DNA from: an uncultured Psychrobacter sp.
GTDB lineage: Bacteria > Pseudomonadota > Gammaproteobacteria > Pseudomonadales > Moraxellaceae
NCBI RefSeq assembly: GCF_947488565.1
Contig: NZ_CANKZC010000002.1
Span: forward strand, 248,001 to 312,000
Reading direction: 5' to 3'
Length of the DNA: 64,000 bases
Within the stretch, counting starts at the first letter, position 1, and each line of letters begins with the position of its first letter. The translations under genes were made by a program, and so were the position numbers. Of the stretch, positions 47,411-57,473 are shown piece by piece. Below the pieces are notes generated by a model. The model saw only the letters and a program-made list of their open reading frames with translations. It did not search any database and was not told the DNA's origin.

Positions 47411-48601
47411 ATGTATCAGGCCTTTCAAAAGCATCTACAGCAAGAAATCAGCGATATACGTACAGCAGGACTATATAAAACTGAGCGCGTCATCACCTCC
47501 CCACAAGATGCGCTAATCAAGATCGCCGATGGTCGTGAGGTGCTCAACTTCTGTGCCAATAACTACCTTGGATTGTCCGACCACCCTGAGATTAAAAAGG
47601 CGGCGATCAAAGCCATCGAAGATTCAGGCTACGGTATGTCATCGGTGCGTTTTATTTGTGGTACACAAGATTTACATAAGCAGTTAGAGGCGTCGATTTC
47701 TAAGTTTTTTAATACCGAAGATACGATTCTTTATGCAGCCTGTTTTGATGCCAATGGTGGTGCATTTGAACCACTATTGACCAGCGAAGATGCCATTATT
47801 TCTGATTCGTTAAATCATGCCTCCATCATTGATGGGGTGCGCCTATGTAAAGCGGCGCGCTATCGCTATGCCAATGCCGATATGCAAGACTTGGAAACGC
47901 AATTACAAGCCGCGCAAGCACAGCGTTTTCGTTTGATTGTCACCGACGGTGTGTTTTCGATGGATGGTAACGTGGCGCCGATGGATGAGATTTATACGTT
48001 GGCACAAAAATATGATGCCATGGTAATGATTGACGAGTCGCATTCAGCAGGCGTGGTCGGTCGCACTGGCGGCGGCGTGACTGAATTGTTTGATCTACGC
48101 GGCGATATTGAGCTTATCACCGGTACTTTAGGTAAGGCGTTTGGCGGTGCTATCGGCGGCTTTACGACTGGTAAAAAAGAAATGATTGAGATGTTACGTC
48201 AACGCTCACGCCCGTATCTGTTTTCAAACTCTATTCCTCCTATGGTGGCTGCCGCTGGGGTAAAAGCATTTGATATGCTGTCTCAAGACAATACCCTACA
48301 AGATAAATTGCATGAAAATACCGCCTATTTTGTGAAGCAAATGCAAGATGCAGGATTCGATATCAAACCTACCGAATCAGCCATTTGTGCAGTGATGCTT
48401 TATGACGCCAATGTCTCGCAACAAATGGCAAATGCGCTACTTGAAGAAGGTATTTATGTGATTGGCTTCTTCTACCCTGTCGTCCCCAAAGACGAGGCGC
48501 GCATTCGTGTCCAGCTCTCTGCTGCCCATACTAAGGAACAGCTCGACCAGTGTATCGCCGCCTTTATCAAAGTCGCTAAGCAAATGAAAGTGATTGATTA
48601 G
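47411..48601 (+). CDS. kbl: Glycine C-acetyltransferase (2-amino-3-ketobutyrate CoA ligase)
   Basis: PLP enzyme that splits 2-amino-3-ketobutyrate into glycine and acetyl-CoA, the second step of threonine breakdown. The PLP lysine is Lys242 in ITGTLGKAFGGAIGG. Other family motifs are FCANNYLGLSDHP, IISDSLNHASIIDG and VMIDESHSAGVVGRTGGG. Length 396, as in E. coli. AAAGGA precedes the start. tdh follows 87 bases later. Confidence 0.96.
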   Translation: MYQAFQKHLQQEISDIRTAGLYKTERVITSPQDALIKIADGREVLNFCANNYLGLSDHPEIKKAAIKAIEDSGYGMSSVRFICGTQDLHKQLEASISKFFNTEDTILYAACFDANGGAFEPLLTSEDAIISDSLNHASIIDGVRLCKAARYRYANADMQDLETQLQAAQAQRFRLIVTDGVFSMDGNVAPMDEIYTLAQKYDAMVMIDESHSAGVVGRTGGGVTELFDLRGDIELITGTLGKAFGGAIGGFTTGKKEMIEMLRQRSRPYLFSNSIPPMVAAAGVKAFDMLSQDNTLQDKLHENTAYFVKQMQDAGFDIKPTESAICAVMLYDANVSQQMANALLEEGIYVIGFFYPVVPKDEARIRVQLSAAHTKEQLDQCIAAFIKVAKQMKVID

Positions 48602-48688
48602 AGCGTATTCAACACGCCCTACAAGTAGTTCGGTATTTGCCTACTGAATTCAACAATGAAATGTAATGCAATTAAATAAGAGAGAAGT

Positions 48689-49714
48689 ATGAAAGCACTG
48701 GTTAAAGCCCATGATAAAAAAGGCATCTGGATGCAAGATGTGCCAGAACCAAAGGTTGGCATCAATGACGTTAAAATAAAAGTTAAAAAAACCGCCATTT
48801 GTGGTACAGATTTGCACATTTATAAATGGGATGAGTGGTCACAAAAAACCATCAAGACGCCAATGATTATCGGACATGAATATGTCGGTATCATTAGTGA
48901 AGTGGGTGATGGTGTGAAGCATTTTGAAGTGGGTGACCGAGTCACTGGAGAGGGGCATATCGCTTGCGGGCATTGCCGTAACTGTCGCCGTGGTAAACTA
49001 CACGTGTGCGAAAACACTATCGGCGTGGGCGTTGACCGCGATGGCGCATTTGCCGAATATTTGGTAATACCTGCCGATAACGCCATCAAACTTGATGAGC
49101 GTATCAGCGACGATATGGCAGCCATTATGGACCCCTTTGGCAACGCCACGCATACCGCTTTATCATTTCCTGTACTTGGGGAGGATGTGCTGATTACGGG
49201 TGCAGGGCTGATTGGTTCAATGGCAGCGGCAATTTGCCGCTTTGCAGGAGCGCGCAATATCGTGGCGAGTGATATCAGTGATTATCGCTTGGAGCTTGCC
49301 AAAAAAATGGGCGCTACGATGACCGTAAACCCAGCCAAAGGTGAGACCATCGAAGGCGCCATCGATGAGTTAAACATGCACGGCTTTGATGTTGGGCTTG
49401 AGATGTCAGGCTCGCCTCAGGCTTTTAATTCGATGATTAATAACATGTATAACGGCTCTAAAATCTCTCTTTTAGGCATTTTACCTAATACCACTACGGT
49501 GGATTGGAGCAAGATTATTTTTAAGGCATTAACTCTAAAAGGTATTTATGGCCGTGAGATGTGGGAGACGTGGTATCAGATGGAGCAAATGCTGATTAGC
49601 GGTATTGATTTGTCGCCCATCATTACCCATCGCATGCACATCGATGACTTTCAAGAAGGCTTTGATATTATGGAAAGTGGGCAATGCGGTAAGGTGATTT
49701 TAAGCTGGGATTGA
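48689..49714 (+). CDS. tdh: L-threonine 3-dehydrogenase
   Basis: Zinc-dependent NAD enzyme that makes 2-amino-3-ketobutyrate from threonine, feeding Kbl. It has the catalytic-zinc cysteine in [20 protein letters not shown], the structural-zinc cluster [15 protein letters not shown], and the nucleotide-binding [11 protein letters not shown]. 341 residues, matching E. coli Tdh. It ends at a clear terminator (49772), so kbl-tdh form one unit. Confidence 0.96.
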   Translation: MKALVKAHDKKGIWMQDVPEPKVGINDVKIKVKKTAICGTDLHIYKWDEWSQKTIKTPMIIGHEYVGIISEVGDGVKHFEVGDRVTGEGHIACGHCRNCRRGKLHVCENTIGVGVDRDGAFAEYLVIPADNAIKLDERISDDMAAIMDPFGNATHTALSFPVLGEDVLITGAGLIGSMAAAICRFAGARNIVASDISDYRLELAKKMGATMTVNPAKGETIEGAIDELNMHGFDVGLEMSGSPQAFNSMINNMYNGSKISLLGILPNTTTVDWSKIIFKALTLKGIYGREMWETWYQMEQMLISGIDLSPIITHRMHIDDFQEGFDIMESGQCGKVILSWD

Positions 49715-49771
49715 TTTTGATGATTCAGTATTTGAAGAATCGTGGTTAGCTTTCAAATTATTATGATTCGT

Positions 49772-49808
49772 AAAACGGCACTGATTTAAGTGCCGTTTTT
49801 TTTGGATA
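49772..49808 (+). terminator. Rho-independent terminator of kbl-tdh
   Basis: AAAACGGCACT and AGTGCCGTTTT form an 11-bp stem, followed by a T-run. Confidence 0.88.
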
Positions 49809-49826
49809 TTAAGAAGTCTTAAGTTC

Positions 49827-49869
49827 AAAAAAAAAGAGGCACTCTTTTTATAGAGTCACTCTTTTTTTG
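49827..49869. terminator. Imperfect hairpin before the helicase gene
   Basis: A-rich left arm with GAGGCACTCT and T-rich right arm with AGAGTCACTC pair imperfectly. A second terminator-like element directly upstream of the helicase gene, it may also insulate it from tdh. Confidence 0.55.
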
Positions 49870-49936
49870 TAGTAAACTTAATGTCAATTAAATTATCAAA
49901 TAATGTAAGCTATTTCATGAATCTAGAAGAGCCACT

Positions 49937-52900
49937 ATGAAAATAAGTGAAGAAGTTATTGAAAGATTAAGAGATTGTCAGAAGACAAGTTTAGACACAA
50001 TATCTAAATATCTTCGATCAAAGAGTGAAAGATCATGTCTAATAAGCTTGCCAACTGGCGCTGGTAAAAGTGGCGTTATCTGTATAGCTAGTCATAACTC
50101 TAAATCTAAACGAGTGTTAATCCTTACCCATAGAAGGGCTGTCTGTGACCAACTGGCAAAACAACTGAAAGGTGACTTTCATAAAAAAATCCTAGGTAAC
50201 GCAGCTGATATATCAAACCTTAAAACGGTATTCAAAGGTATTAACAACTTCGAAAAAAAAGGTGTTTATTGTACTACAATCCAAACAATTACAATGCTTT
50301 CTGAATCTGAATTAGAATCGATAAAAGATAAGATTGATTTAGTAATATTTGATGAAGGTCATGCTGAGCCAGCCTCAAAATGGAGTAAAGCTGTCAAAAA
50401 ATTCGAGTGCAAAAAGATAATTATTACAGCTACACCCTATAGAAACGACTTATTTAGCTTTGATATTGATGTAAAACATCATCACATATATACATTTAAA
50501 ACAGCAGTTGAGAATCAGGATATTTTAGAACCAATTTTTGAAGTGGTTGCTAAAGACAGATTGTTTGAGAGGATTAGAGAGATAAAAGCCTCACAACCTG
50601 ACTCGGTTTGCATAATAAAATGTAAAGAATTTTCAGATGTTCAAGAATATTTTGACTTGATGAAAACAGAGTTTAACACTGCTGCTATTCATGAACAGTA
50701 TGCAAAATCAAGTAATGAAAATACATTGCAAAATGTACCAGCGAACATTAGTGATAAAGATTATGAGGTGATTATCCATCAAAAAAAATTAGATGAAGGA
50801 GTTGATATACCTCAAGCTAAAATACTCATTTTAACTTACCCTATCAGTAGCGGCAGAGAATTAGTTCAAACAGTAGGTAGAGTTGTAAGGATATACGGAG
50901 ATTATCAACCTTATGTCATAGGACTGAGTAATAATAAAAATTTGGACTTATGGAGCAATTTTAGAGAGTTTGACGAATACCTATCTAACAATAAAACTGC
51001 TGAGAAATTTATCAAAACACTAGATACGGCTGTTTTAATTGAAAGCTATATCGATGAGTTCCCTGAATATAGTTATTACAACTCCGGCTTTAAGAAAAAA
51101 TTTGATTTTGAAGGGTTTGATCCTATTGAGTCTCTTGAAATCCCATTGGCATCAGTTTGTTTTTACGAGAAAAACTCAGATTTTGATTTAACCGATTGTT
51201 TGGATAAATTATATTGGGAGTTTAACCGTCAAGGCGCTCTATCAAAATATTATTCTGAGCTTGGCATAGTAACTTCAATAGTATTTAATAACTCACGCTT
51301 TCTAAAAGATAGTTTATTTTTTGAACCATCATTAGAGATTATGATAGTGAAGGAACTTGGCAATGATTATATAGCGATTTTCGACAGTCAAGGTCGAACA
51401 TTTAGTTATGATAATGATTTAGGAATCGGGAAAGCAGTAAATATGGATACGCTGTTTAAAGTGATTTCACATCCTGATAAAACAACTCTAACTAAGCAAG
51501 CTAATACTCGAGCTTTACTAACAAGCAACCATAGGCCTGAAGGTATTTCTTATATAGGTGACTTAGAAGCTATAAACCATCCTGCAACTAATTCCGTCTA
51601 TGCTATTACGACAGGTAAGTTTAATAGTATCAATAATTTAAGTAAGAAAATTGACGATTCATATTATTTAGGGGTAGAGTCTGGCAGAGTTTCTGATCAA
51701 AAGAAGCGTAGATTTAGTTATCAAGAATTTACTGAATGGCTAGCTAATATTTATGATAGGTTTCAAAGTAGTTATACATTACAAAGTAATTTCGTCGGCT
51801 CATTTGCCAAACACACCGACTCTGTCCCAAAGGAAGAGCCTTCTGCGTGTATATTAGACTTCACAGATATTGAAAATTTATCGTTTAATTACGGAAATAT
51901 CACTTATCACCTTGATAGTGATTATATTTATAGAGTATATGATCAAGGATTTTCTCTTTTAGATATTTGCGACTTGAGTCCTGTACTTAGTTACTCTACT
52001 AATATTCTTCCTTCGGCTAAGTTTACTCTTTGTATAGATAAATTCAATTCTGAACATATTAAAGTCCAACTTTATTTTGATAATGAGAATAACCTTTGTA
52101 TAATTACTAGTGATGAGTTAAGTTTTTATAAAGAAAGCACTTTATTGAAACATGAAGATATTCTGAATAATGAGAATGTGAAGCTATTATATAATAGCGG
52201 TGTTGTGTTTTTAAAAGGAAATTTTTTTGAATCACGAATGCCTACTGAAAGTGGAGAGCTAAACAAGAACTTGATGTCAAAAATAATCCCCTTGGACTGT
52301 CTTTTAGAAAAGGCTTTGTCAGAAAAGGATGAAGCAAATACGACTATAAATAGTTTTGGATATAACTCAATCTTTCATGAAATTGATAAGCTATCAAATA
52401 TAAGAAACAGTGACCCTAATCTATCAACTTTAGGATATTTTTATAATTATTTAGCAAATGTAGACCTTGTCTTGTGTACAGATATGGGTACAGAGCCTGC
52501 AGATTTTATCTTATCATCACCAGATAAGTTAGTCATGGTTCATGTAAAATGTGGAGATGCTAGAAGCAGCCCTAAGTCAGGCGTCAATGCTATAGCCGAG
52601 GTAGGAAGTCAAGCTGTTAAAAACCTTCATGCTTTAGTAGGCCAAAAGTTTGAGCGCTATTCTAACGATACATGGTTGAGAAAAAAATGGTCAGTAGGTA
52701 ATGAAAACTCTAATAAAGTTGAGCTAGATAGCCGAATTAGACTATTCAATGGGTTCTATGATTTAAATTTATTTCAAAAACCTGAGACACTAGATGACGT
52801 TCTTGGGGAAATTGATAAACGACGTAAAGATGTATTAGTTAAAAAAGAAATGTGGATTGTTGTTGGCAATGGTTTTTCAGCAAGTCATTTTAAAAAACAA

Positions 52901-53017
52901 ATGGAAAATATATCTACTGCTGAAGGTACGAGTAAACAAGCCTATCAACTAATTGATACTTGGTTAACCCAGTTCTCAAATTATGAAGTAGAATTAAAGC
53001 TCTTTGTATCTCCTTAG
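49937..53017 (+). CDS. SF2 helicase with C-terminal nuclease-like domain (possible defence gene)
   Basis: A 1026-residue protein. Residues 30-330 form a superfamily 2 helicase: Walker A PTGAGKS (39-45), DEGH (139-142), TATP (164-167), motif V LDEGVDIPQA (285-294) and motif VI QTVGRVVR (311-318). Residues about 330-800 are unrecognised. The C-terminal region has an order like PD-(D/E)XK nucleases: Glu815 in a helix, Asp856 in EPADFIL, then HVK with Lys871, and a following helix with Gln. The expected acidic residue before Lys is His869. There is no methylase nearby, so it is not a type I or III restriction system. AT-rich, between terminators. Defence is inferred only from the domain pairing and context. 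Confidence 0.75.
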   Translation: MKISEEVIERLRDCQKTSLDTISKYLRSKSERSCLISLPTGAGKSGVICIASHNSKSKRVLILTHRRAVCDQLAKQLKGDFHKKILGNAADISNLKTVFKGINNFEKKGVYCTTIQTITMLSESELESIKDKIDLVIFDEGHAEPASKWSKAVKKFECKKIIITATPYRNDLFSFDIDVKHHHIYTFKTAVENQDILEPIFEVVAKDRLFERIREIKASQPDSVCIIKCKEFSDVQEYFDLMKTEFNTAAIHEQYAKSSNENTLQNVPANISDKDYEVIIHQKKLDEGVDIPQAKILILTYPISSGRELVQTVGRVVRIYGDYQPYVIGLSNNKNLDLWSNFREFDEYLSNNKTAEKFIKTLDTAVLIESYIDEFPEYSYYNSGFKKKFDFEGFDPIESLEIPLASVCFYEKNSDFDLTDCLDKLYWEFNRQGALSKYYSELGIVTSIVFNNSRFLKDSLFFEPSLEIMIVKELGNDYIAIFDSQGRTFSYDNDLGIGKAVNMDTLFKVISHPDKTTLTKQANTRALLTSNHRPEGISYIGDLEAINHPATNSVYAITTGKFNSINNLSKKIDDSYYLGVESGRVSDQKKRRFSYQEFTEWLANIYDRFQSSYTLQSNFVGSFAKHTDSVPKEEPSACILDFTDIENLSFNYGNITYHLDSDYIYRVYDQGFSLLDICDLSPVLSYSTNILPSAKFTLCIDKFNSEHIKVQLYFDNENNLCIITSDELSFYKESTLLKHEDILNNENVKLLYNSGVVFLKGNFFESRMPTESGELNKNLMSKIIPLDCLLEKALSEKDEANTTINSFGYNSIFHEIDKLSNIRNSDPNLSTLGYFYNYLANVDLVLCTDMGTEPADFILSSPDKLVMVHVKCGDARSSPKSGVNAIAEVGSQAVKNLHALVGQKFERYSNDTWLRKKWSVGNENSNKVELDSRIRLFNGFYDLNLFQKPETLDDVLGEIDKRRKDVLVKKEMWIVVGNGFSASHFKKQMENISTAEGTSKQAYQLIDTWLTQFSNYEVELKLFVSP

Positions 53018-53029
53018 TTTTAAGATCAT

Positions 53030-53062
53030 AAAAAAGGTGAGCATTACGCCCACCTTTTTTTA
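53030..53062. terminator. Bidirectional terminator helicase gene / purL
   Basis: AAAAAGGTG and CACCTTTTT pair around an AT-rich loop containing GCATTACGC. It lies between convergent genes. A weaker, decayed copy of this element lies at 46915-46954 beside the purL remnant. Confidence 0.75.
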
Positions 53063-53093
53063 TGCTTACAACAATACTCTAAACCAACTTATC

Positions 53094-56000
53094 CTATCTA
53101 AACCAAGCACGAGCATTACGGAACATCCGCATCCACGCGCCGTCCTCATCCCACTCTTCTGGCTTCCAGCTGTGATTATAAGCTTTTAGCGTGCGCTCAG
53201 GATGCGGCATCATGAGGGTGACGCGACCATCGGTGCTACATAGACCCGTGACACCGCCGAGCGAACCGTTTGGATTGAGCGGATAGGTCTCGGTTGGATG
53301 ACCTTGGCTATCGACATAACGCATGGCGAGCTGACCGTGTTTTGCCATACCGTCGATTTCGGTGTTGTCTAATGTGGCATAGCCTTCACCGTGCGCCACA
53401 GCGATAGGCAAGATGCTGTCTTGCATGCCTTTGAACAGGATCGACTTGGTGCGCTCGACTTTTACGTTGACCGTACGCGCTTCAAAACGTGCGGATTTAT
53501 TAGCGATGAAGCGTGGGAAGTTTTCCGCGCCTGGGATAAGGTCTTTTAACTGCGCCATCATCTGACAGCCGTTACAGACGCCGAGGCTAAAGGTGTCAGG
53601 GCGGGCAAAGAAGCGCACAAACTGCATGCGTAGCTCGTCATGGAACAAGATAGAGTTCGCCCAGCCAGAGCCTGCACCGAGTACATCACCATAACTAAAG
53701 CCACCACAAGCGACCAGACCGTCGAAGTCACGTAGATTAATGCGACCTTCTAGCAAGTCACTCATGTGCACATCGACCGCTTCAAAGCCAGCTTGGGTAA
53801 AGCCTGCTGCCATCTCTGACTGACCGTTAACGCCTTGCTCACGCAAGATGGCGACTCTTGGTTTATTGTCGCGGCTGCCCAAGTACGGTTCTTCGACCTT
53901 TTGATTGAGATCGAAGTTTGGCGCAGCGATGAGACCTTGATAACTGGCATCGCTAATCAAGTCATACTCTTGCTGCACGCATTCTGGATTATCACGGCGA
54001 CGGGCGATTTGATAGCTGACCTGACTCCACTCTTGTTGCAGCTCGCTTCGGCTAAAGCGCAAGGTATCATCACCCATATGCAGTGGCGTCTGGATAATCA
54101 GGCTGTCTTCCTCAGTGCTTTGACCGACGAGGCTTAGCATATCGCTGACGTTAAACTCTTCTGCCAGTTGCATCAAGGCCGCGACGTTTTCGGGTAATAC
54201 TTGAATCACTGCGCCCAGCTCTTCACTGAATAATTGACCGAGCAGATTTTCATCAGCCAACGACAGCTTGATACCTTGACGGCTGGTAAATTGCATCTCT
54301 GCAATCGTTGCCAGCAAACCACCATCACCGATATCGTGATAGGCGCTAATGACGCCTTGCGCGTTACCCGCTTGGATAAAGTTAAAGAAGTCGATTAAAT
54401 CGCTAGGCTTATCAAGGTCAGGACACTCATTACCCAATTGACTTGCTGTTTGTGCAAGGATTGAGCCACCAAGGCGCAGTTTGCCTTTGGATAAATCAAT
54501 ACGGTAAAACGCGCTATCGCCATTGATGAGCTCAGGGGTGAGGGTTTTTGCCACGTCTGTCACTGGTGCAAAAGCCGTAATGACCAAGCTCATTGGCGAG
54601 ACGACTGACTTATCTTTGCTGCCGTCTTTATCGTTATCCGTCCAGTTGGCACGCATCGATAGCGAATCTTTACCAACTGGGATAGCAATACCAAGTGCTG
54701 GGCATAGCTCTTCACCGACAGTATGTACCGCGTCGAATAATGCCGCGTCTTCCGCGTCATCACCGCAAGCGGCCATCCAGTTCGCTGACATGGTGATATC
54801 AGACAGCTGCGCAATACGCGCACCGGCGATATTGGTAATCGCCTCACCGACCGCTAAGCGTGCAGAGGCTTTAGGGCTAATCAAGGCGACTGGCGTACGC
54901 TCGCCAACGCTCATTGCTTCACCGCTCATAGGTTGACCATCTAACGCAACCAATCCTGATGCAGTCACCGCACAGTCAGCGACTGGCACCTGATAGCGAC
55001 CCACATACTGATCACGCACCACCATACCCGTGATAGAACGGTCACCGATGCTGATTAGGAATGATTTGCTCGCAACGGTTGGATGACGTAGTACGTCTTT
55101 AATGGATTCGGACAAATTAAAGTTATTAAGCTCTAACGCTGGCAATGTACTCTCTTGACGCTCAAAGCTGCGCTGCATTTTTGGTGTACCACCGAGCAAT
55201 ACTTGCATCGGCATATCAACTGGCTGCTCAGAGAGCAACTCATCATTAACGACCAGCTGACGTACTTCCGTCGCTTCCCCTAAGATGGCATACGGGCAGC
55301 GCTCACGCGCACAGATCGCATCAAACTGATCTTTACTCTCTGGGCGAATCGCTAGTACATAGCGCTCTTGTGCTTCGTTTGACCAAATGGCCATCGGCGA
55401 CATGCCAGCTTCTAACGACGGGATTTTACGTAGATTGAGCACCGCGCCCATTTCATGATCGTTGACCAGCTCTGGCATCGCATTAGACAGACCACCGGCT
55501 CCGACGTCGTGGAGAGAAACAATTGGGTTGCCGTCTTGACTGTTGTTACTTGCATCGATATCGTTACCAGGCTTCTCATTACCAGCGAGGGCCCAGCAGC
55601 GATCGAGGACTTCTTGACAGCGACGCTCCATCTCAGCGTTATCACGCTGTACTGAGGCAAAGTCTAAGCCTTCGTCCAGCTCACCGCTATCGACTGAAGA
55701 CGCCGCACCGCCGCCTAGACCGATTTGCATCGCAGGGCCACCAAGGACGATTAATAAATCACCTTGTTGAATGGCATTTTTTTCAATGAGGTTGCGTTTG
55801 ATATTGCCGTAACCACCTGCCAGCATGATCGGCTTGTGATAGCCGCGCATCTCGCTACCGTCTTTTGCCGCTGACGTATCTAATTGAAAACTACGGAAAT
55901 AACCGCATAAGTTTGGACGACCAAATTCGTTTGAGAAGTTGGCGGAGCCGAGTGGTGCCTCCGTCATAATCTCAAGACTGGTGGCCATACGATCGGGCGT

Positions 56001-57119
56001 ACCATAGTCCTGCGTGCTTAACTGACCTGATGTCTCCCACTTTTCCGCAAGCTCTGGGATATGCAGATGTGACACATGAAAGCCCGTCAGACCAGCTTTT
56101 GGCTTACCGCCGCGGCCCGTTGCCCCTTCATCACGAATTTCACCGCCTGCACCCGTCGCTGCACCTGCATAAGGGGCGATCGCGGTTGGATGGTTATGGG
56201 TTTCGACTTTCATTAAGATATCGATTTCTTCTTGATGAAAATTGTAAGGATGGGCAGCATTAGGATCTTGAGCGTCAGTAGGAATAGAGTAAAAGCGCAT
56301 TCCTTCTGCCCCTGCCATCACTGCAGCGTTGTCTTTATAAGCAGATAAGATACCTTGTGGATTCGACTGATACGTGTTTTTAATCATTTGGAACAAGGAT
56401 TTTGGCTGTACCTCGCCATCGACCGTCCACTGGGCATTAAATATCTTATGACGGCAATGCTCTGAGTTGGCCTGTGCAAACATCATCAGCTCAACGTCCG
56501 TTGGGTTACGCTTAAGTTCATTGACGTAAGCATTCATCAGATAATCAATATCTTCACTCGATAACGCAAAGCCGAACTCTGTGTTGGCTGACTCTAGTGC
56601 TGACTGACCTTGCCCAATCACATCGATATGATTAAGCGAGGCTGGCGCTTCATCGTCAAACAGTTTATTTACATCATCTAAGTCATAAACCAAGCTCTGG
56701 GTCATGCGGTCAAACAACAATTGCTCAGCGGCAGCAGGCAATGTTGTACTTATCTCACCGTCTGTTGTTCCATCAAGGGTTAGCGTATAAACAATCACCC
56801 GCTCGACACGATTGATCTTAATGTCACAATTATTAAAGATATCGGTCGCTTTACTGGCCCAAGGGGAGATCGTACCAAAACGTGGACTAACAATCACTTG
56901 TAATTGGTTGTCTTGCGAGGTGGTAAGTTGGGCATCCTCTTTAATACCAAATAGGTCCAGCGCTTTTTTCTGCTCATCACCTTCAAGTTTGCGTGATAAT
57001 ACATACACCTGCTGGGTATTGATTTGGCTGACATTTAGCTCGGTTTTTTGCTGAAACTGACTGATGAGTTGCTGCGTCTGAAAATCGGTAAGAAACGGTT
57101 GTCCGGCGATGGTCATCAT
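53094..57119 (-). CDS. purL: Phosphoribosylformylglycinamidine synthase
   Basis: Single-chain enzyme that makes FGAM from FGAR and glutamine in purine synthesis. The 1341-residue protein has the N-terminal domain, the ATP-binding FGAM synthase domains with MKVETHNHPTAIAPYAGAATGAGGEIRDEGATGRG, and the C-terminal glutaminase with the nucleophile in SLGVCNGCQMM and the triad residues in MMPHPERTLKAYNHSWKPEEW. Length is as expected for the gammaproteobacterial long form. Its 3' end faces the helicase gene, and a decayed copy of that end lies 6 kb away at 46974. Confidence 0.97.
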   Translation of the reverse strand: MMTIAGQPFLTDFQTQQLISQFQQKTELNVSQINTQQVYVLSRKLEGDEQKKALDLFGIKEDAQLTTSQDNQLQVIVSPRFGTISPWASKATDIFNNCDIKINRVERVIVYTLTLDGTTDGEISTTLPAAAEQLLFDRMTQSLVYDLDDVNKLFDDEAPASLNHIDVIGQGQSALESANTEFGFALSSEDIDYLMNAYVNELKRNPTDVELMMFAQANSEHCRHKIFNAQWTVDGEVQPKSLFQMIKNTYQSNPQGILSAYKDNAAVMAGAEGMRFYSIPTDAQDPNAAHPYNFHQEEIDILMKVETHNHPTAIAPYAGAATGAGGEIRDEGATGRGGKPKAGLTGFHVSHLHIPELAEKWETSGQLSTQDYGTPDRMATSLEIMTEAPLGSANFSNEFGRPNLCGYFRSFQLDTSAAKDGSEMRGYHKPIMLAGGYGNIKRNLIEKNAIQQGDLLIVLGGPAMQIGLGGGAASSVDSGELDEGLDFASVQRDNAEMERRCQEVLDRCWALAGNEKPGNDIDASNNSQDGNPIVSLHDVGAGGLSNAMPELVNDHEMGAVLNLRKIPSLEAGMSPMAIWSNEAQERYVLAIRPESKDQFDAICARERCPYAILGEATEVRQLVVNDELLSEQPVDMPMQVLLGGTPKMQRSFERQESTLPALELNNFNLSESIKDVLRHPTVASKSFLISIGDRSITGMVVRDQYVGRYQVPVADCAVTASGLVALDGQPMSGEAMSVGERTPVALISPKASARLAVGEAITNIAGARIAQLSDITMSANWMAACGDDAEDAALFDAVHTVGEELCPALGIAIPVGKDSLSMRANWTDNDKDGSKDKSVVSPMSLVITAFAPVTDVAKTLTPELINGDSAFYRIDLSKGKLRLGGSILAQTASQLGNECPDLDKPSDLIDFFNFIQAGNAQGVISAYHDIGDGGLLATIAEMQFTSRQGIKLSLADENLLGQLFSEELGAVIQVLPENVAALMQLAEEFNVSDMLSLVGQSTEEDSLIIQTPLHMGDDTLRFSRSELQQEWSQVSYQIARRRDNPECVQQEYDLISDASYQGLIAAPNFDLNQKVEEPYLGSRDNKPRVAILREQGVNGQSEMAAGFTQAGFEAVDVHMSDLLEGRINLRDFDGLVACGGFSYGDVLGAGSGWANSILFHDELRMQFVRFFARPDTFSLGVCNGCQMMAQLKDLIPGAENFPRFIANKSARFEARTVNVKVERTKSILFKGMQDSILPIAVAHGEGYATLDNTEIDGMAKHGQLAMRYVDSQGHPTETYPLNPNGSLGGVTGLCSTDGRVTLMMPHPERTLKAYNHSWKPEEWDEDGAWMRMFRNARAWFR

Positions 57120-57473
57120 AAAGGCATAATCCGTAAGATCAAGGCATCTCTGCCATGCAAAGTAAATGGTCCGTGTATTATAACAAGAAGGCTCATAATA
57201 AGCAGTGGTAAACCTTGATAAATTGCCTACCCTACTTATAAATAATTTATGAGCTGTTGTTACGATATCTATTTCTTTTTATCAGCAAACTTTTGCCCAA
57301 TCTGATATATTTTTTACTTAACTCTTATACGTTTTACAAACGCTCACATCGTCTTACGGGCAACCTATATAATCAGGCAGGCAACTATCGTTATTCTACA
57401 ACCAGCTAATAATTAAAACCATTAACACAGTTTTCACAATAATTTCAATTTTAATGTAATAAGGATATCTATT
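57120..57473. other. Divergent intergenic region purL / oxidase-like gene
   Basis: About 355 AT-rich bases. TATAAT at 57368 may be a -10 for the rightward gene; no matching -35 is clear. No PurR box or riboswitch recognised. Confidence 0.5.

Noticed and set aside
49937..53017. Type I or type III restriction subunit
   Set aside because: No methylase or specificity gene lies nearby, and the helicase core sits at the N-terminus.
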